From Tetrahymena thermophila SB210 (Eukaryota > Ciliophora > Oligohymenophorea > Hymenostomatida > Tetrahymenidae), in the NCBI RefSeq assembly GCF_000189635.1, contig NW_002476426.1:1178001-1242000 (forward strand): 64,000 nt of DNA, read 5' to 3'. The translations under genes and the position numbers were made by a program. The notes beneath the pieces are model-generated. The model was not told the origin of the DNA and made no database searches. It saw nothing but the letters and a program-made list of their open reading frames with translations. This document shows positions 1-13,901 of this stretch, one piece after another (the stretch's first letter is position 1; each line of letters begins with the position of its first letter).

Positions 1-244
1 TTTAGAGTAAATAAAATTTTATTGATTTAGTGTGTTTTTTTTAAATATAAATAAAATAATAATTTATTTGAGGAAAAACAATAACTGAATTAATTTAAAC
101 AAATAAATTTAATGAGTTATTTTATTTTATTTTATTCGTTGTTGAAAAAGTGCAAATAGATATAAATTAAAATTACAACTCTTTAAAATTAATTTAATCA
201 TTTTTAATTTTTATTACAAATATATTCTATTTTATAAATATTAA

Positions 245-3200
245 TCACATTGCCTATTCCATCATCATATATCTTATTTCTTCAATTTAACTATTAATTT
301 GCTAAAGTTTATTATTCAAATCTATTATTGCAGCACTTCTGCTCAATCCTTGACCGTATTTTTTGCTTTACTCTTTCATAATTTTTGTTTCAATCTATGT
401 TTTAAAATATAAATTTAACAATTTAAAAATATTTTTTATTAAAAAGTTTAAAATTAATTACTAAATTTTTTTCAAGCTCAAGCTCAACAAGTTACTAGTT
501 TAACTTTTTTAAATTTTCTCCTTTTAGAGATGAGATTGTATTTACAGAAGACCTATTTTGACTGTTAGGAAATGTACTTAGATAATTAGAAAATTAAAAT
601 TAATTTTAAGAGAAATTCTATGACTATTGTAAAGTATTGTTGGTAGGCTGGAAGTAGTTTGTAGATGAGTTTTGTTAATGATTATGTAAATTGTTAGACT
701 AATAAATAGAGTGTGGATTATTTGCTTGTTAACTTAATCCAATTTAGTACGCATTATTTAAGCTATTTTACTACTAATTTGTTGACTGATATTAATTTGA
801 TTACATAGACTGATTCAAGACAAGTTAGTTTGGAGATTAATTTAGGTGAAGCTAATTGGGAGATTAAGGAGTAGTGATTTAATTAAATTAGCTATTTATT
901 TGAGGAGTAGAAGTTCGTTACTAAAAGAACATTTGCTAATAAGGATTATTCGGTACTAATTATACCTATTGAACTTTATTGTATTATTGGTATCCGTTAT
1001 TGCTTATCTATTTATCTTAAATTGGTATATCTGATAGATTTTAACTGGGCTATCTTTCAAAAGGCTGATGCTGAGGAGTTTATGTAAGGATTTAATTTTA
1101 ATTTTACATCGATTTATTAAGAGTCTGAGGTTATTGCTACACATTTTAAGGATACAACTACTAACTACTCATTGCTCTTTTATTCAGTAAGTTACTAAAT
1201 TAACTATGTGACTAATCTGCAGATAAAATTTAATTTTAGCTAATATTGTTTGAATTTTATTGGTTGAAGTAAAGCATATTTTGAGAAGGATGCTGATTAC
1301 TCTAGATATTTTAATTCACTGCTAATCTAGAATTTTAAGAAAAATTATCATACTATTCATTAAGCAGGTTTTTTAATTTTTAAGTTGACTAATTTTATGG
1401 ATAATTGGGTTACTGTATGTTTGGTCCTTGGATATACTATGCTTGCTATTATTATAAATTATGTTATTATTATTATTGATTATTCTATTATTGAAGATCA
1501 TAATGTTGTTGTTATTCTAGCTCAAGTTATTATTCATACATTTATTATTGCTAAAACTAATTCATATAGCCATTTGGAGGGTAATTTTAATTTGCATGAA
1601 TTTACTAATTTACAATTTCTTTACGGCTTTCTTACAAAGTTTAATTTTATAAAGTAAATTAAGACTCCTAGTTAAAAATTGGTTAATTAATTTATTGTTC
1701 TTCGTATTAAGATTTTTCTTAAAATATCGGAATAGCATTCCTCATTGGAGTAGGAATATTTTGTGATAAATCCCTAGGAGTATAACTTGATGCTCCATGA
1801 ATCTCACTCTGGCTTGTCTCGTTAAGCTATTTGTTATTTATTCTATCCATTTCATTTTAAAATTCTTTTTGATTTACTTAATTGTTAAATACAGTTTTAA
1901 ACTAAGTTGCAGCTAAATTTTTATTTTGATCATTTATTTTTTAAGATGCAGAAAGATTTGTATCTTATTCTTATTAACTGTTTTCATTATTTTGACTATG
2001 AGGCTTTGTTGTTCTTGAATAGAGCTAATTCTAATTATTTATATTTTAAGACTCTGATGACTGCTTTGGTATTTAGTCTAAATTAGATCTTATTTTTTCT
2101 GCCTGATAAACTTTTTCACTTAAAACTTAATTTTTTGTACGTTAAGTCTATTTATATAAATTAATATTTTATTTTTAAATGTAAACTTTAAGAAAAAATT
2201 TATCAAAGTTATAAAAATTTACTCTAAGCAAGCTATCAGTGCTCATTAATGAGTTTTTAAGTTACTTAATTTCCGAACTAATTTTCTCAATGCTTATTTT
2301 TTAAGTTGTTGAATTATTTTAGCCTTAATTTTTTGTGGAGCTGTTATTTGTGTAATATTAATTCATGCTTTTGTTAAACTTTTCATCTTTTAAAATTTAG
2401 CTTTACTCTGTCTAAATTTTATTTATTCCCACTTTTCTTGGAATATTAGCAGATTTTACACTTAACTCCTTTTAATATTCTAATTAACTATGATCTGCTT
2501 TCTCTCTTTAAGCTTAAATGTTTATTTCTGAATAAAAGCTCCCCTTTCTTTGAGATGTTTATTGTTTAGGAGACTTTATGCTATTATGTCCTATCTTATC
2601 TTGGATTTTCTTTGTACTTGGTGATAATAATCCATTGAAAGATCTATTTTATTAGAATAGATTAAGAATTTTTGCAAAAAAATAAAAATATTTACTAAAC
2701 ATGCTTTAGGTCTAACTTCAGTGTTTCATTTTGTAAATAAAGCTTTTTTATTTCCTGATTTTTTTCCTTCAAAATAACATCTTTGGCATTCAACTGTGAT
2801 TGCAGCTCAAGGATCCTAAAATTTGATGATTTTATATTATTTTCTAACTCAGCTTTTTGTTGCATCAATTCTAAATTTTTTGTTCTTAAACTTTCTATTT
2901 CTTGATTTTATTTTTGAACAATTTCATCCTGCAGTTGTTTTTGCAGCTCCTCGTGTTTTTAAGAATGGCTAGCTGATCTATTATGAGAAGTTCTATCATC
3001 TTTTTATTTACCAGCTGAAGGGGAATTAAAGCTATTTTCTTCTTTCTTATTGCGTTGATTGGTCTAATTTTCATCTTTTATTTATTACTTTTCTTGATAA
3101 CCTAAATTTTTTATTGTTTAATTTAACACACTTTACATTAGAAAATTCTTTTTGAAAAGAAAATTAAAATTAAAATCATCTTACTGTTAACTTATTTTTA

Positions 3201-4465
3201 TAGATCGTCGACTTATTACTTTAGCTTTTCGTAACCATCAATCAAAATCTATTTTATTAAGGGAATTTAATTTTTTATTTTTCAAACTTATTTATTACTT
3301 TGTTCTAAGTCAACGTTTGTTTGTAACGTTATGTAGACTCATTTAATTAGGCTCTTAAATTAGTTGTTTCTTAATTTTGCAGATCTTAAATAAAACTCTG
3401 CATATCTTTGGAATTGGTTCTTTGCTAAAGAGGGTAATCAAAAAGCATAGAAGAACTTTACATCATTGAGCTATCATTTAAATTTTCTCCATTTAAAAAT
3501 TTTTAAAAATACTTAGAGGATTTTTCAAATTAGAAATGGACTGCATCGTCTTATCTTTACTCAGCCTTTATGCTGCTTAATAAATTATCTTAATGTCCAC
3601 CTTTTTCATTTTCTAACTAACCAATTTATGTCTGCTATTAATAATTTTGCTTTTATTAGCTTTGCAACTATTGCTAGTTTAACATTTTCTAAATAGTTTA
3701 AGGAATAGAGGAACTAGAATAATTTTAATTGGTAATATTTTATTCAGAAAGAATTGATTCGTTTTCATCATATTGTATAATAAAGTTATCACTAACTTTA
3801 TTGTTTAAATTATAATTACCTATATAATTTTTATCCTAATAATTCATGAATAGAATTTTATTAACTTTTTAATCTTGTGAATCATCCATTAATGTTGTTA
3901 GTTTATTAGCCTGAGAGCTAGATACATTTTAGCTAGAATCTATCTTTTCAATTTGTGATTAAGAATATTCAATCGTTTTATGATTTGGAGTTAAATTTCC
4001 TTAAGATGATAATTCATCACTAATAACATCTTCTTCGTATCCTTTTTTATCTAAATTATTTTTGCTTTCTGTGTCCTCTCTTAAACTATGTGCAGAATAA
4101 TTATCCAGTTTAATTTACTCTTTATCCTTTTTTTAAATTGAAAGCATATTAAAATACAATTACTCGATATTTAAAAATGGATAAAATCAAAACCATTTAG
4201 AAAATACAGCTTAAGTTAGTAAATTAATATTAAATTAAGTAATCATATTTGTATATAAAAAACTATTTACTTGATTATTTTTTCTTTAATGTTTTAATAC
4301 TTTATCTTCAGTCATTAGATTACCTTTTTTATTATTATTATTATTTGAATCATAACCACCCTAATGGTTGGCTCCCGCATAATAAGTTTCTTAAAGATTT
4401 ATATGATTGTAAGAATTAAAATCTTTAGCTTTGTTCTACTACTACTATGAATGTGGAGAGTTCAT
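245..4465 (-). CDS. Gln-rich coiled-coil protein, multi-exon
   Basis: No family recognised. In the ciliate code the minus strand gives a protein of about 1,250 residues starting MNSPHSQQQNK and ending IRYMMMEQAM before TGA. The first third is Asn/Ser/Gln-rich; the middle (plus 2700-2960) is a clear heptad coiled coil (EELQKQLQDEIVQKQ, then ELQSQLNAKD); the C-terminal half is low-complexity Q/N/S/P, ending in a short helical stretch. Introns I can place: 4127-4270, 3249-3298, one near 3120-3180, 2644-2695 (52 nt, restores frame), one near 2155-2230 and one near 412-475. The plus strand carries a long pseudo-open frame across the same DNA, but it is Phe/Leu/Cys-rich, has in-frame TGAs and ignores the introns. 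A scaffold or cytoskeletal role would be inference only. Confident as a gene, not in its function. Confidence 0.85.
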
Positions 4466-5821
4466 AATGTTAAATCCTTAATTATAATTAACTTATGAAA
4501 TTGTTATGTCTTGGATCAAATTACAATCAAAAATGTTTAAAAAATAAATTATGAAGATAATACTTTTTTATCAAATAAATTTGAAAAATAAATCTTATTT
4601 CTATTTATTTGCTGGCATTTTAAAGTGTAATAGTTAATTTATTAATTTGATTTTTATTAATTTAATATACAATCAATTACTTTTTAAAATTTCCATTTAA
4701 TCTTTCCAAAATAATATTCTTCTTCAATCTCTTCTTATCTCAATTATTATTTATTTTTATTGACTCAACATAATATTTATATTAACTTCTATTTAATTAG
4801 CTCATATTTACTTGCCATTTACAATTCAAATGAATGTAATCATTTTTAGTCCAGTTTCATAAATATTATTACTTACTTTATTCAAATATATTCTTCCAAA
4901 ATTATTTATCATGCATGCACTATGTGCATTCAAGATGTTTAAAAAGCCATTTTAATATAACAATTGTGTGCCATTTCATCATTTTTTGATTTTGTGAAAA
5001 GTTTGCTTTAATTTTATATTAATATAATTATTATTTAATCTTTCAGTTTTTTAAATTGTAATAATAGTGAGTCACTATTCTTAAATAATATTTAATGTTA
5101 ATATTTATTTTCAATAGAGTAGAGTAATAAAATTGGTTGATTACAATAGACAAATATGTTTAATTTTCCATTAATATGTTTTAAGTTAGATAGTTGGTAA
5201 TAAAAAAAGGATTTAGGGTATATTAATAAAATTAATTTTTAAAAATAAAGAATTAGTTTATGATATTAGAATAAATTTGATTATTCAATATATATAAAAA
5301 GTTTACATAAAAAATATTTGATTTTAAGTGATTTCTATGTTATGACTGTTTGTTTATATTGATCTATAAACTTTAAAATCATGACTAATTCACTTAAATA
5401 TTTTATTTAGATTATTTGATTTATATTTTAAAGTATTATTTATTTATTTAGTATTAAATTGCTCAAAATTTTATTTGTTATTTTAGGATGTAAAATATTA
5501 AGTTAGATTATTGAAAGATATATTTATTGGAAGCAGATTTAGCTTCTACTTTTATTTTATTTAACATCGTGCATATAATTTAAATTTATTCCTTTTTTAT
5601 TTTAATGGTTTTTAATTAGTCTTTTTATTTTACATATTTACTTTTTGAGGGAAGCTTTTTTGAATGATTTTGCCTATTAGTTATTTTACTGATTTTTAAT
5701 CATTAGCTTTTATTTTCTTTTTCGAAAAATAAATAGTTAGATTAGTGTTTTATTCAAAATTTCGAAGATTTTTATTTGATTGTTATTTTTTAAGATAAAC
5801 TATATCATAGAAATATTAGCA
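4466..5821. other. Intergenic, no gene seen
   Basis: AT-rich spacer between two minus-strand genes. No frame shows ciliate-type coding character. It should hold the upstream region of the 245-4465 gene and the 3' flank of the 5822-6964 gene. A pyrimidine-rich block with a TTTTTCGAAAA core lies at about 5713-5729 and is nearly repeated at about 53353-53370. Confidence 0.6.
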
Positions 5822-6964
5822 TCATTTAGAAATGCTATATACGTTTTAGTAAAGTTCGAAAGGATCATGATCTAATTGATGGTCCCTGTCTTTTTTGAAA
5901 GCTCTGTGAGGATCTTCCTCATTCAAAAGATCCTAATACTGTTGCTAAAAGATTTTACCAAAAGCACTTTTTTTTTCAATATTTTGCACTAATTAAAAAA
6001 AATCAATAGTTGTTTTAGTTAAGCATTTTGAGAGAGATTTTCTAAGCTCTTCTAAATCTTCAAAGGAAGAATTTGTAGAATTTTAGCTAAATTTTTAGAA
6101 TATTTATAAAAACTCTTTACTAAGCAAAGATGTTTTGAGCTTAAATATGAGCAGCTAGAATTAACCTAGGAATTCTATATTTTTAAGAACACTGATAAAG
6201 CGTTTACTCTTTTTAATAAAAATATTAATGACTTCGATCAGCTACTAAAGCATAAACTAATTGCTTGAGAAACATCTTTCTGAAAAGAGAGCAATAAGGA
6301 CTAAAGTAGAGGTAAAAAGAGAGCACTCTGTAGCAAATACATTAACTATAATACATTTTATTAAATCGTTTGTCTTAGCAATATCTGTAATATCTTTATT
6401 TAAAAAATTTTCTACAATAATATCCTCAAATTCATTCATTTAATGAACACAGTTGAAGAATTCTTCTAGCGGTGTCGTATTCTAACTCAACTAATTTTGG
6501 TGATAAGGATTAAGATTGTGTAGTAAAGCTATTTTGTGCTTGACATATATAGAGTACTTTAGTAAAAATGTATTTATATTTTATATAGATTCATTTGTAC
6601 TTGAATCAAAATTAACATCTTATTAATCTAGAAAGTGCTCTTTTATCCAATTCGTTAATTTTTCTTCATCCTTCGCTTTCCATAAATATTTATTATCAGC
6701 TACAACATCTATGACTAATAATAATTTAAATTTTTGTAGTATTAAAGATTAATCTTTAGCTTCTACAAATTTTTATTGCATTAACTCTTCTGCTTTAATT
6801 AAAGAAGTTTCATCATCCTAATCATTTAATCCGTTAACTATTCTTATCAAATGTTTTTCTTTAGGAGGTACTTCATCATTTTTTAAACTCTTTTTTACTG
6901 ATCTTTCATATTTCGTTCCTCCATGAATCGTTGCTTTGATTCCTCTCATTACTTTTTTTAGCAT
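5822..6964 (-). CDS. ANTH-domain protein, AP180/CALM-like clathrin adaptor
   Basis: Single exon, 380 aa, start MLKKVMRGIK, stop TGA. The N-terminus matches the ANTH fold of AP180/CALM: a KATIH segment (Lys10-His14), then PPKEKH (residues 33-38), corresponding to the family's PI(4,5)P2-binding Lys/His cluster, then a helix of the FKLLLVIDVVAD type and a later LLKYSIYVKHKIAL helix matching the family's FIRRYSRYLNEKA region. The C-terminal two thirds is all-helical and ends in a charged stretch (EEDPHRAFKKDRDHQ). Known ANTH proteins bind phosphoinositides and recruit clathrin during endocytosis; no NPF, DPW or clathrin-box repeats are obvious here, so coat binding is inferred. The start is the first ATG of the open frame. 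Domain call fairly sure, cargo unknown. Confidence 0.75.
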
Positions 6965-8491
6965 TTTTGTAAATTTGATAATTACAATCCAATAATAATT
7001 ATTTATAAAACTTTGAAAACTCTTCTTATTTCTAATAATATATTTAATATAAACTATATCTCTATCTCTTATTATATTTACCAGTAGCCAGTTTTTTTTA
7101 AGTCTAGTTATTTTATTTATTTAAGTAGCGTTCAAGTAAAATAGTGGTTCTAACTAGTTTTAAAATAATATTATATAGCAAGCAATAATTTATTTGACTG
7201 TCCTTTTTTAATTATGCTAAGAGTGAAAAAAATATTTAAAAATAAGCTATTTGAGTTATTCAGCAGTGATAATGGCTATATAATAATCTTTAAAATATTT
7301 TATTGAATATGCGCTTTGCCTTCCTTGTTTATTTTCTTTTAATTTTAGAAGCTTATATTTTATTAATAGTTTTTAGTTACTGTTTTTTTACAATAATTTT
7401 TGCGTAAATTATAGTTATAAGCCAGAAAAAATAAATAAATTCAATTTTCTTTTGTGAAATAGGATTATACTGATTTTAGTTAATATTAATTTTAATTAGG
7501 ATTTTTTCCTTCTAATTATCAATTAATTAATTCATAGACTCGATTAATTAATTTATTGATTAAAAAAATTAATATTATCACTTTTTTCTTCCAAAGAAGG
7601 ATATTTAATAACTTTTATTTTATAAATTTACATGTTAATAAATTACAGTAATAATAAATCAAAGAAGGTTTTTATTTTATTATAAATTCTTATGAATAGT
7701 CAAACATGTACGATGCTAATCCTTTTCCATTTTTATTGCTTTTGTCAAATGTTTTTTTATAATATACTATGTTAGATTTTTCTACTTTTAATATTTTTGA
7801 ATGACTAAATTTCCTTCAGATAAATGCTTTTACATGATTTTTTTAAAATTTAAAGTTAATTTTAATTAGCTTGGCTCATAAATTCTTGGCAATATTAATC
7901 ATTTATCTTGTGCAAATTTATAATTTAGAATAAAATTTTTTCTATATCATTTAAAAGGGTTTATTTTTTTTAAATAGAAATTTATTACTTACTCAATAAA
8001 TATTTTAATTGGTTATTATAAAAGTACTTTTTAAAAAAAATTGTTTGTTTTTTGTTTACAATAAGAGTTATTGATATTAATATCTAGATTTAAACTAGTT
8101 ATAACTAGCTGAAAAGGGTAAAAATACAATGAATAAATAACATAAAAAATGTTTCAAACAAATAATAATTAAAAATGTAGTATAAATAAATGCAGTAGTA
8201 TTTAAATAGTAGATTATATAGGTTTTAATAATTTTTGAAAGTGGGAATTATAGCAAACTATTTAGGCTTTTAAATATTTTTTCGTTGGATAGGTAAAGGC
8301 ACAATATTCAAATTTAATTATGAGATAAATTTTTGCTACCTACTTCAAAAAATATTTATTCGCTTTTTGTTAGTGTAACTTAGATTAATTATAATTATTA
8401 TTATTATTATAAAAGTGATTGAAATTTGATATTTTAAATCTATAAAGCCTAAATCAGTATTTAAGGTAGACTAGAATTAATTTAATTTCAT
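6965..8491. other. Intergenic, no gene seen
   Basis: About 1.5 kb of AT-rich spacer with homopolymer runs and ATT microsatellite (near 8395-8411). I found no frame with coding character in the ciliate code. Confidence 0.55.
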
Positions 8492-9418
8492 TCAATTATT
8501 TACTCTTCTTGCAGAAACAAAAGATTGTTAAACAATTGGAGATTTTAAAGGTTGCTAGTACTTCGATAGAGAAATTTTTAGTTTTGAATAGCATTTGATT
8601 TAGTCATCTATTTTCTGCATGATGATTTAATTTTTTAACTTAATGTTCTCAGGAGTTGTAAATAAAGATTGTTCAAAAGCTTTCATTTCAATTGTTTCCT
8701 TGAAAAATAAATAAATTGAAAATGAATAACTGCGTAAAATCAAAATGAAAAGGCATTTTAAGATTTAAAATTCATGGCTTCTGACTATAGACTTAGGTAA
8801 AAGCTGTTATTCAATAATAAGAAGCACACAAAACATAGGCCAATAAGAAAGAATTTAATTAATATGTACAGAATAGGTATTAGTAGTAGAAGTTAAGCTA
8901 TTTCTTGAATTTGAAATATTTTAAGATTTTGCATGAGTAAGCTCTTTATTTGAATCTTCAGCTAAACCTTTTAAGCAAAAATCATCTCTAAGTGGCAAGT
9001 TTATATCATGTTCTATGTTATAAACTTCAGCACATCCTAACTTATCTTGTAGAGATCTTTCAGAATTAACATTTTATTCTATAGGATATATTTTCTTTTC
9101 ATTGTTGATTGACGCTGAAGAGTTTGTGGATGAGTTTGAAGAGAAAGAAGATTACGAATTGTAAGAAGATGATGGTGATGATAAACGAATAGATGAAGGT
9201 CCAAATTTTTTAGTTAAATTATATGAATTTAAAATAGGTGATGAAAAAGAGTTATTTGCTGAATTAATATGTCTTTGAGATTTTATAGCAACGAGGTGCT
9301 AATAGATGGGAATAAATAACCCAAAAATTAAGTTAATTTTTGCTGCTTACTGCTCAGAAATCAGGAGTATGCCAGCCATAATTATTTAAACAATAACACA
9401 TACATTCCATCTCTTCAT
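8492..9418 (-). CDS. Small protein with N-terminal membrane or signal segment
   Basis: Family not recognised. The frame opens MKRWNVCVIV and continues IIMAGILLIS: a basic tip and a hydrophobic stretch that could be a signal peptide or anchor. An intron at 9299-9350 (52 nt, GTAAGC...TTAG) joins this exon to a Ser/Asn-rich region (residues about 35-90), followed by a mixed segment with a few Cys. A second intron probably runs from about plus 8880 to 8700, ending at a TTCAAG acceptor; reading through it would instead add a second hydrophobic segment. The C-terminal 68 residues begin ETIEMKAFEQ and end SARRVNN before TGA. Length is about 215 aa if spliced. Gene likely; start and second intron less certain. 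Confidence 0.6.
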
Positions 9419-12400
9419 TAAAATGATGAGGGATTTAAAATAAAGAATTAATTTAGAAGTAGAAACACTTATTTATTTTTCATCTTAGATTTCTCTATTG
9501 TTATTTATTGTTTAATTATCACAAACGTAGTTAACTGCCATAAGCGTTCAATATATTTTGCTGTTGTTCAGCTTGTGTTTCTTTTAATTATAATAAGTGA
9601 ATACTAAATATTTTTTTTTTTTTTTCCTTTACTTTGTTTGAAGTTAGTAGTTGTTTTTTTATTGAATTTTGTATAGAATTTAATTTTTTTTTTCTTGTTT
9701 CTAATATCTCTGATTTTTTTTAATTATTAATTATATTATTTACATAGACAAAAGAAAGGATTTTAATTGAGTCTCTTTTTAGATAAAATCTTTGAAAATT
9801 TTTTCTTCTATTTTAAAAGATAGATTAAGCTTGAAGGAATCAGTAATATAAAAGTGGTAAAGAATCTTAATATTTGTTAAATATTGAGGAAATTCTTGTA
9901 CTTTTAATAATATTACCATCAAATTTACTTAATTATTTGCCAAACAAGCTAAAAATTAAGAGAACCCCACCTCACCCATAATAACTTCCTTATAAATTAA
10001 TTCTTTTATCTATAATCTTTTTTTATTTCTCAATTTTCCACCTAATAATTCATTAATAGCAGCAAGTTAAATTTAAATTTACATTTTAGATTTTTAAATA
10101 CCATTTATTTTAACAAACTAGCACTTACATTATATTTACAAGAATGCTGCTTCCTTTAATTTTTTAATGAAATTTGCTTTTTTATAAACAAAAAATTTAT
10201 TTAGCATGCATGAACAATTAAGCTGACTGTTAATTAATGTTTTTTTTCTTCTTACTAATTTTTTTAAAACGGATATATACGTACATACATCATATATTTT
10301 GTTTTAAGGGTTCTATAAATTGATCTATATTAACAAATGCATTTACCTAAAAATAAGTAAACACTATCTAATTTTAATTCAAAAGTAACTAAATATTGGA
10401 ATAAAATTAGCAGGAATTTTAACACAAACACCCAAATACTCCATTTCAATTTATATTTTAGGGCTATTTGAGAAGTAAATCCATTTGAAATTACAATTGT
10501 TTAAGCATAAATAAAATAGTAAACAATCAATAATCTGATCAATGAAATTCTTGACGATCAACATTTAAAAAGATAAATTCATATTTCAATCAATAAAATA
10601 ATTAAAGTAAGAGTCTAGCTTATTTTTACAAAAAAAAAAAGTGAAAATTGAATATTTTTAGAGCATTTTTTAAAAAAGTAATACTTTTCAAATTAATCAA
10701 ACAAATTTGGAAAAAACAAAGGTACATAAAAATTATTCATACATAAATTATCATTCAATTTAAATATCAAATGATGTCAAAAAAGCCATAAGATAGCGAT
10801 TTAATTCGAAATAAGAATTATAGTAAAAATGTGATAAATTGAATAGGATTTAATAATTTTTCTACTTTATGTATAACAAAATGAACAATACTATAGAGTT
10901 TTTCAAATAGTAATTATAAAAAGGGAAAGAAAATAAATTGATTAAATTTAAATTGTGTATAGAAGAAACTAAGTATCAACTAATTAATCCTAAAGTATTA
11001 AGTTAGAGATCCGAAGATGTTTTTATTAGAAAAAGTATCCAAATAAAATTTTAATTACAGCATTTACTCTTAAAGATACTACTTATGAGTAACATAATAT
11101 AAAATTCAATAATATATAAAATTAATCATGTGATTAATTCACTGAAATAATTAGCCTCCAGTGAAGCAAGCAAGTTATCACTTTTTAAAACTAAGTATAA
11201 ATTGAAAAAATATTTATCTTGATTAATTATCAACATTGTAAAAAGCTTTATTTTACTTAAAGAATTTAAATTTCTTATTTTTAATCTCAACTCTTTTATT
11301 TTTGCATCAAAATTTTTATTTAAAAAGTTACATTTCTCCATATTAGCACAAGTCAAATTAAATTCGCTAATTTAATTTTTTAATTTGACAAGGTACGGGT
11401 CAGTGCTTTACTTATGTACTGTATTGAAAAATAAAGTATAATTTTTTTACTATTACTAATATTCAGTTTTCTAAAGATAAGCTTTAATAAATTAAGGAAT
11501 AAAATTATTGGTGAGGGAACAAGTTAGTACCTATTTTTTAGGCTAAATTTAAATTTAAGATATATTTAGTAATTCAAGAAAATAGTAAACAATAATCAAC
11601 AAATTATTTTTCATATTATCAAATTTAGAAGAATACCTTCATTGGTATTATTAAAATATATTTACTGTCTCTTTTTTCACTTTTCTTGAATTATTTACTA
11701 GAATTTTTATGATTTAATAACTCCATCTATTTTATTTTTAATGATGCTTTTTTAATTTCTTAGTTTTAAATATTGTAGTAATCATATTAAAACAATTCAA
11801 AATAGTCTCTAATTATTTATTTTTTTTGCTATTATTGTTTGTTCATTAACATATGATAAAAAATATATGTCCATTATAAAAAAATCATGATATTAAACTA
11901 GATAAATTCTAAATAATATTTTATATTAAAAAACAAATAATTTCAAACATATAAAAATCTTAATTAAAATACCCTGTTTTTATTTAGAATTAGATTGTGA
12001 ATTTAATTAAATAAGCTATTTGATTTGGAGTTTTAATTTTTTTAGGGAGTAAAGTTGTATATATATTAGTATATTTGATTTTAGATATAAAATAAAAAAT
12101 AAGGACGTTAGGAATAGTAAATGTAAATTTAAATTTGAAAATACTTAAATTTAATAAAAATACTTATGAAATCATTCAATTTTATTTTTTTTTAAACTTT
12201 ATAAACATTTAAAACCCTATTTTAGTGATAAATTATATGATTTATTTAGCATATCATATATGATTGTTCTTAAAATATCCTCAGTTATAAATATTATTCT
12301 TGGAAATTCTAACCATTTTTTATCATTAGTAAATGTTTAAAATTATTTTTGGTAATTTTAAAAACTATTTCATACATTATTGCAACAAATATGTTATCAT

Positions 12401-13901
12401 AGTACACTCCTTTTTAGATAAATATTTTAAAATAGGTAATGTTTTTAATAAGTTTTTCCTAATAAATTTCTTAGTAATTATTCACAGAATTTTAATTTAT
12501 TTATATATCAAGTTTAATGACAGATAATTTTTATTTGATTACTATTTTCTTTTCGAATACAATCTATATTGTTTGGTATCATATTAATTTACTTTATCTT
12601 AAAGGAGTCTCAAACAATTCTCATTATATATGGGCTAAAAGCATATTTTTTATAAAAAATGCTAAATATAATAAATGTTTGAAAAGTGCACTAAATATTT
12701 AAGATTTAATAAAAAATTTGGACTTAATAAGTGTAAACAACTAAACAATTTCATAAAAATTATTTAAAAAAAAATCATATATTATTTTGATTTCATATTT
12801 TAGGAATTTAAATATTAATTAATATTTTCTTAATAAAAGGTTCTTCAAAATGTTTTTATTTGATTTATTTTTATTATTAATGTGTTTTTATTTTTTTTTA
12901 CATTTTCAGTAAATTAAGTACTTTAACCAATAAAATAAAAATAACCAATGGATATTTTAAAATTTTTATTGAATAAAATAATTATGATAAGATTTAATTA
13001 AAAAATAGTACTGTTCTATTAAAAAAAATTATATGTAAAAAATATTAAAAGTATGTTGAATATATTTTCTCATAGATTAAATAAAATATCAAAGTAAATA
13101 TCTTATTTATTTTATTATATAATTTAAAAACTCTTATTTTAACATAAAAAAAATACTTTTAATATTCTTATTACAATTAAATATTTATAAAATATAATTT
13201 AAGAGAATAATTGATGATTGATGAGATAATTACTTAAATTCTTAGATACAAATTAAAAATAAATTGAAGAATATGCAAAAAAATGAAATTAAACCTTTGA
13301 TAAGATAATTATTAATATAAATATCAAATTTAAATAAGAGAAAGAATAGAGGAATTACCAAGAAGTAAAAAGATAAATTTTTTGTTTTATAAATAAAATT
13401 AATTACTTTTCTTAAATTTATTTGCAATTTAAAATAAGAATTAATAATCATATTATTATTATTATTCATTTATATTTTTCTAATGAATATTTAGCATACA
13501 ATTAATTCAGAAAAAAAAATTTTGAAGAGCTTTTTTTTGCCGTTCAAAAATAATAAAAATATTTTAAATAATGAAGAAAATCAATTAGAATTTATAAATT
13601 GACTAAGTTTTGTATCTTTTAAAAAGGGGTTTTTGTCAGAGAGCTTCCAAGAAAGATATTTTTTAATGAATAATTATCATTTTGTTTATCAAAAAGAGAG
13701 ACAAACATTTAAACATTTATGAGGAAAAATTAATGCAAAATTTTTTTTTGGCATTTTAATTATTTGAATTTATTTTTTTTTATGAGATCTTCTTCTTCAT
13801 TTTATTTTTAATAGGAAATCTCAAATAAATTAAATAAATTTTAAAAAAAACAAGAAAATACATAAACAAAATTTTTAATAAAAAAGAAAAAAGCTCAGTA
13901 A
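9419..13901. other. 4.5 kb gene-poor region
   Basis: The longest stretch without a convincing gene. It contains only short ORFs of biased AT composition (11126-11356 minus; 12333-12702 plus), homopolymer tracts and AATAAT repeats (about 13449-13466). I saw no tRNA-like cloverleaf. It separates a minus-strand cluster from a plus-strand cluster, so both flanks should carry promoter regions. Confidence 0.55.
11126..11341 (-). CDS. Doubtful short ORF
   Basis: From ATG (MEKCNFLNKNFDAK) to TGA the minus strand encodes 71 aa: a short helical, Lys/Leu-rich stretch, then a hydrophobic stretch. The frame is also open upstream of the ATG for at least 100 nt, which could mean a longer exon, but there is no obvious donor or acceptor and no family resemblance. 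In DNA this AT-rich an open frame of this size is common by chance. Kept only because its composition is less degenerate than its neighbours. Confidence 0.2.
   Translation of the reverse strand: MEKCNFLNKNFDAKIKELRLKIRNLNSLSKIKLFTMLIINQDKYFFNLYLVLKSDNLLASLEANYFSELIT

Noticed and set aside
531-2637. Long plus-strand open frame with only two TGAs
   Set aside because: It is the antisense shadow of the minus-strand 245-4465 gene. Its translation is Phe/Leu/Cys-rich and unstructured, whereas the minus strand gives balanced, coiled-coil and Gln-rich protein with proper introns.
12333-12702. Two overlapping plus-strand ORFs of about 60 codons
   Set aside because: Composition is almost only Phe/Ile/Asn/Tyr/Lys, as expected for chance frames in very AT-rich DNA; no splice structure or family resemblance.
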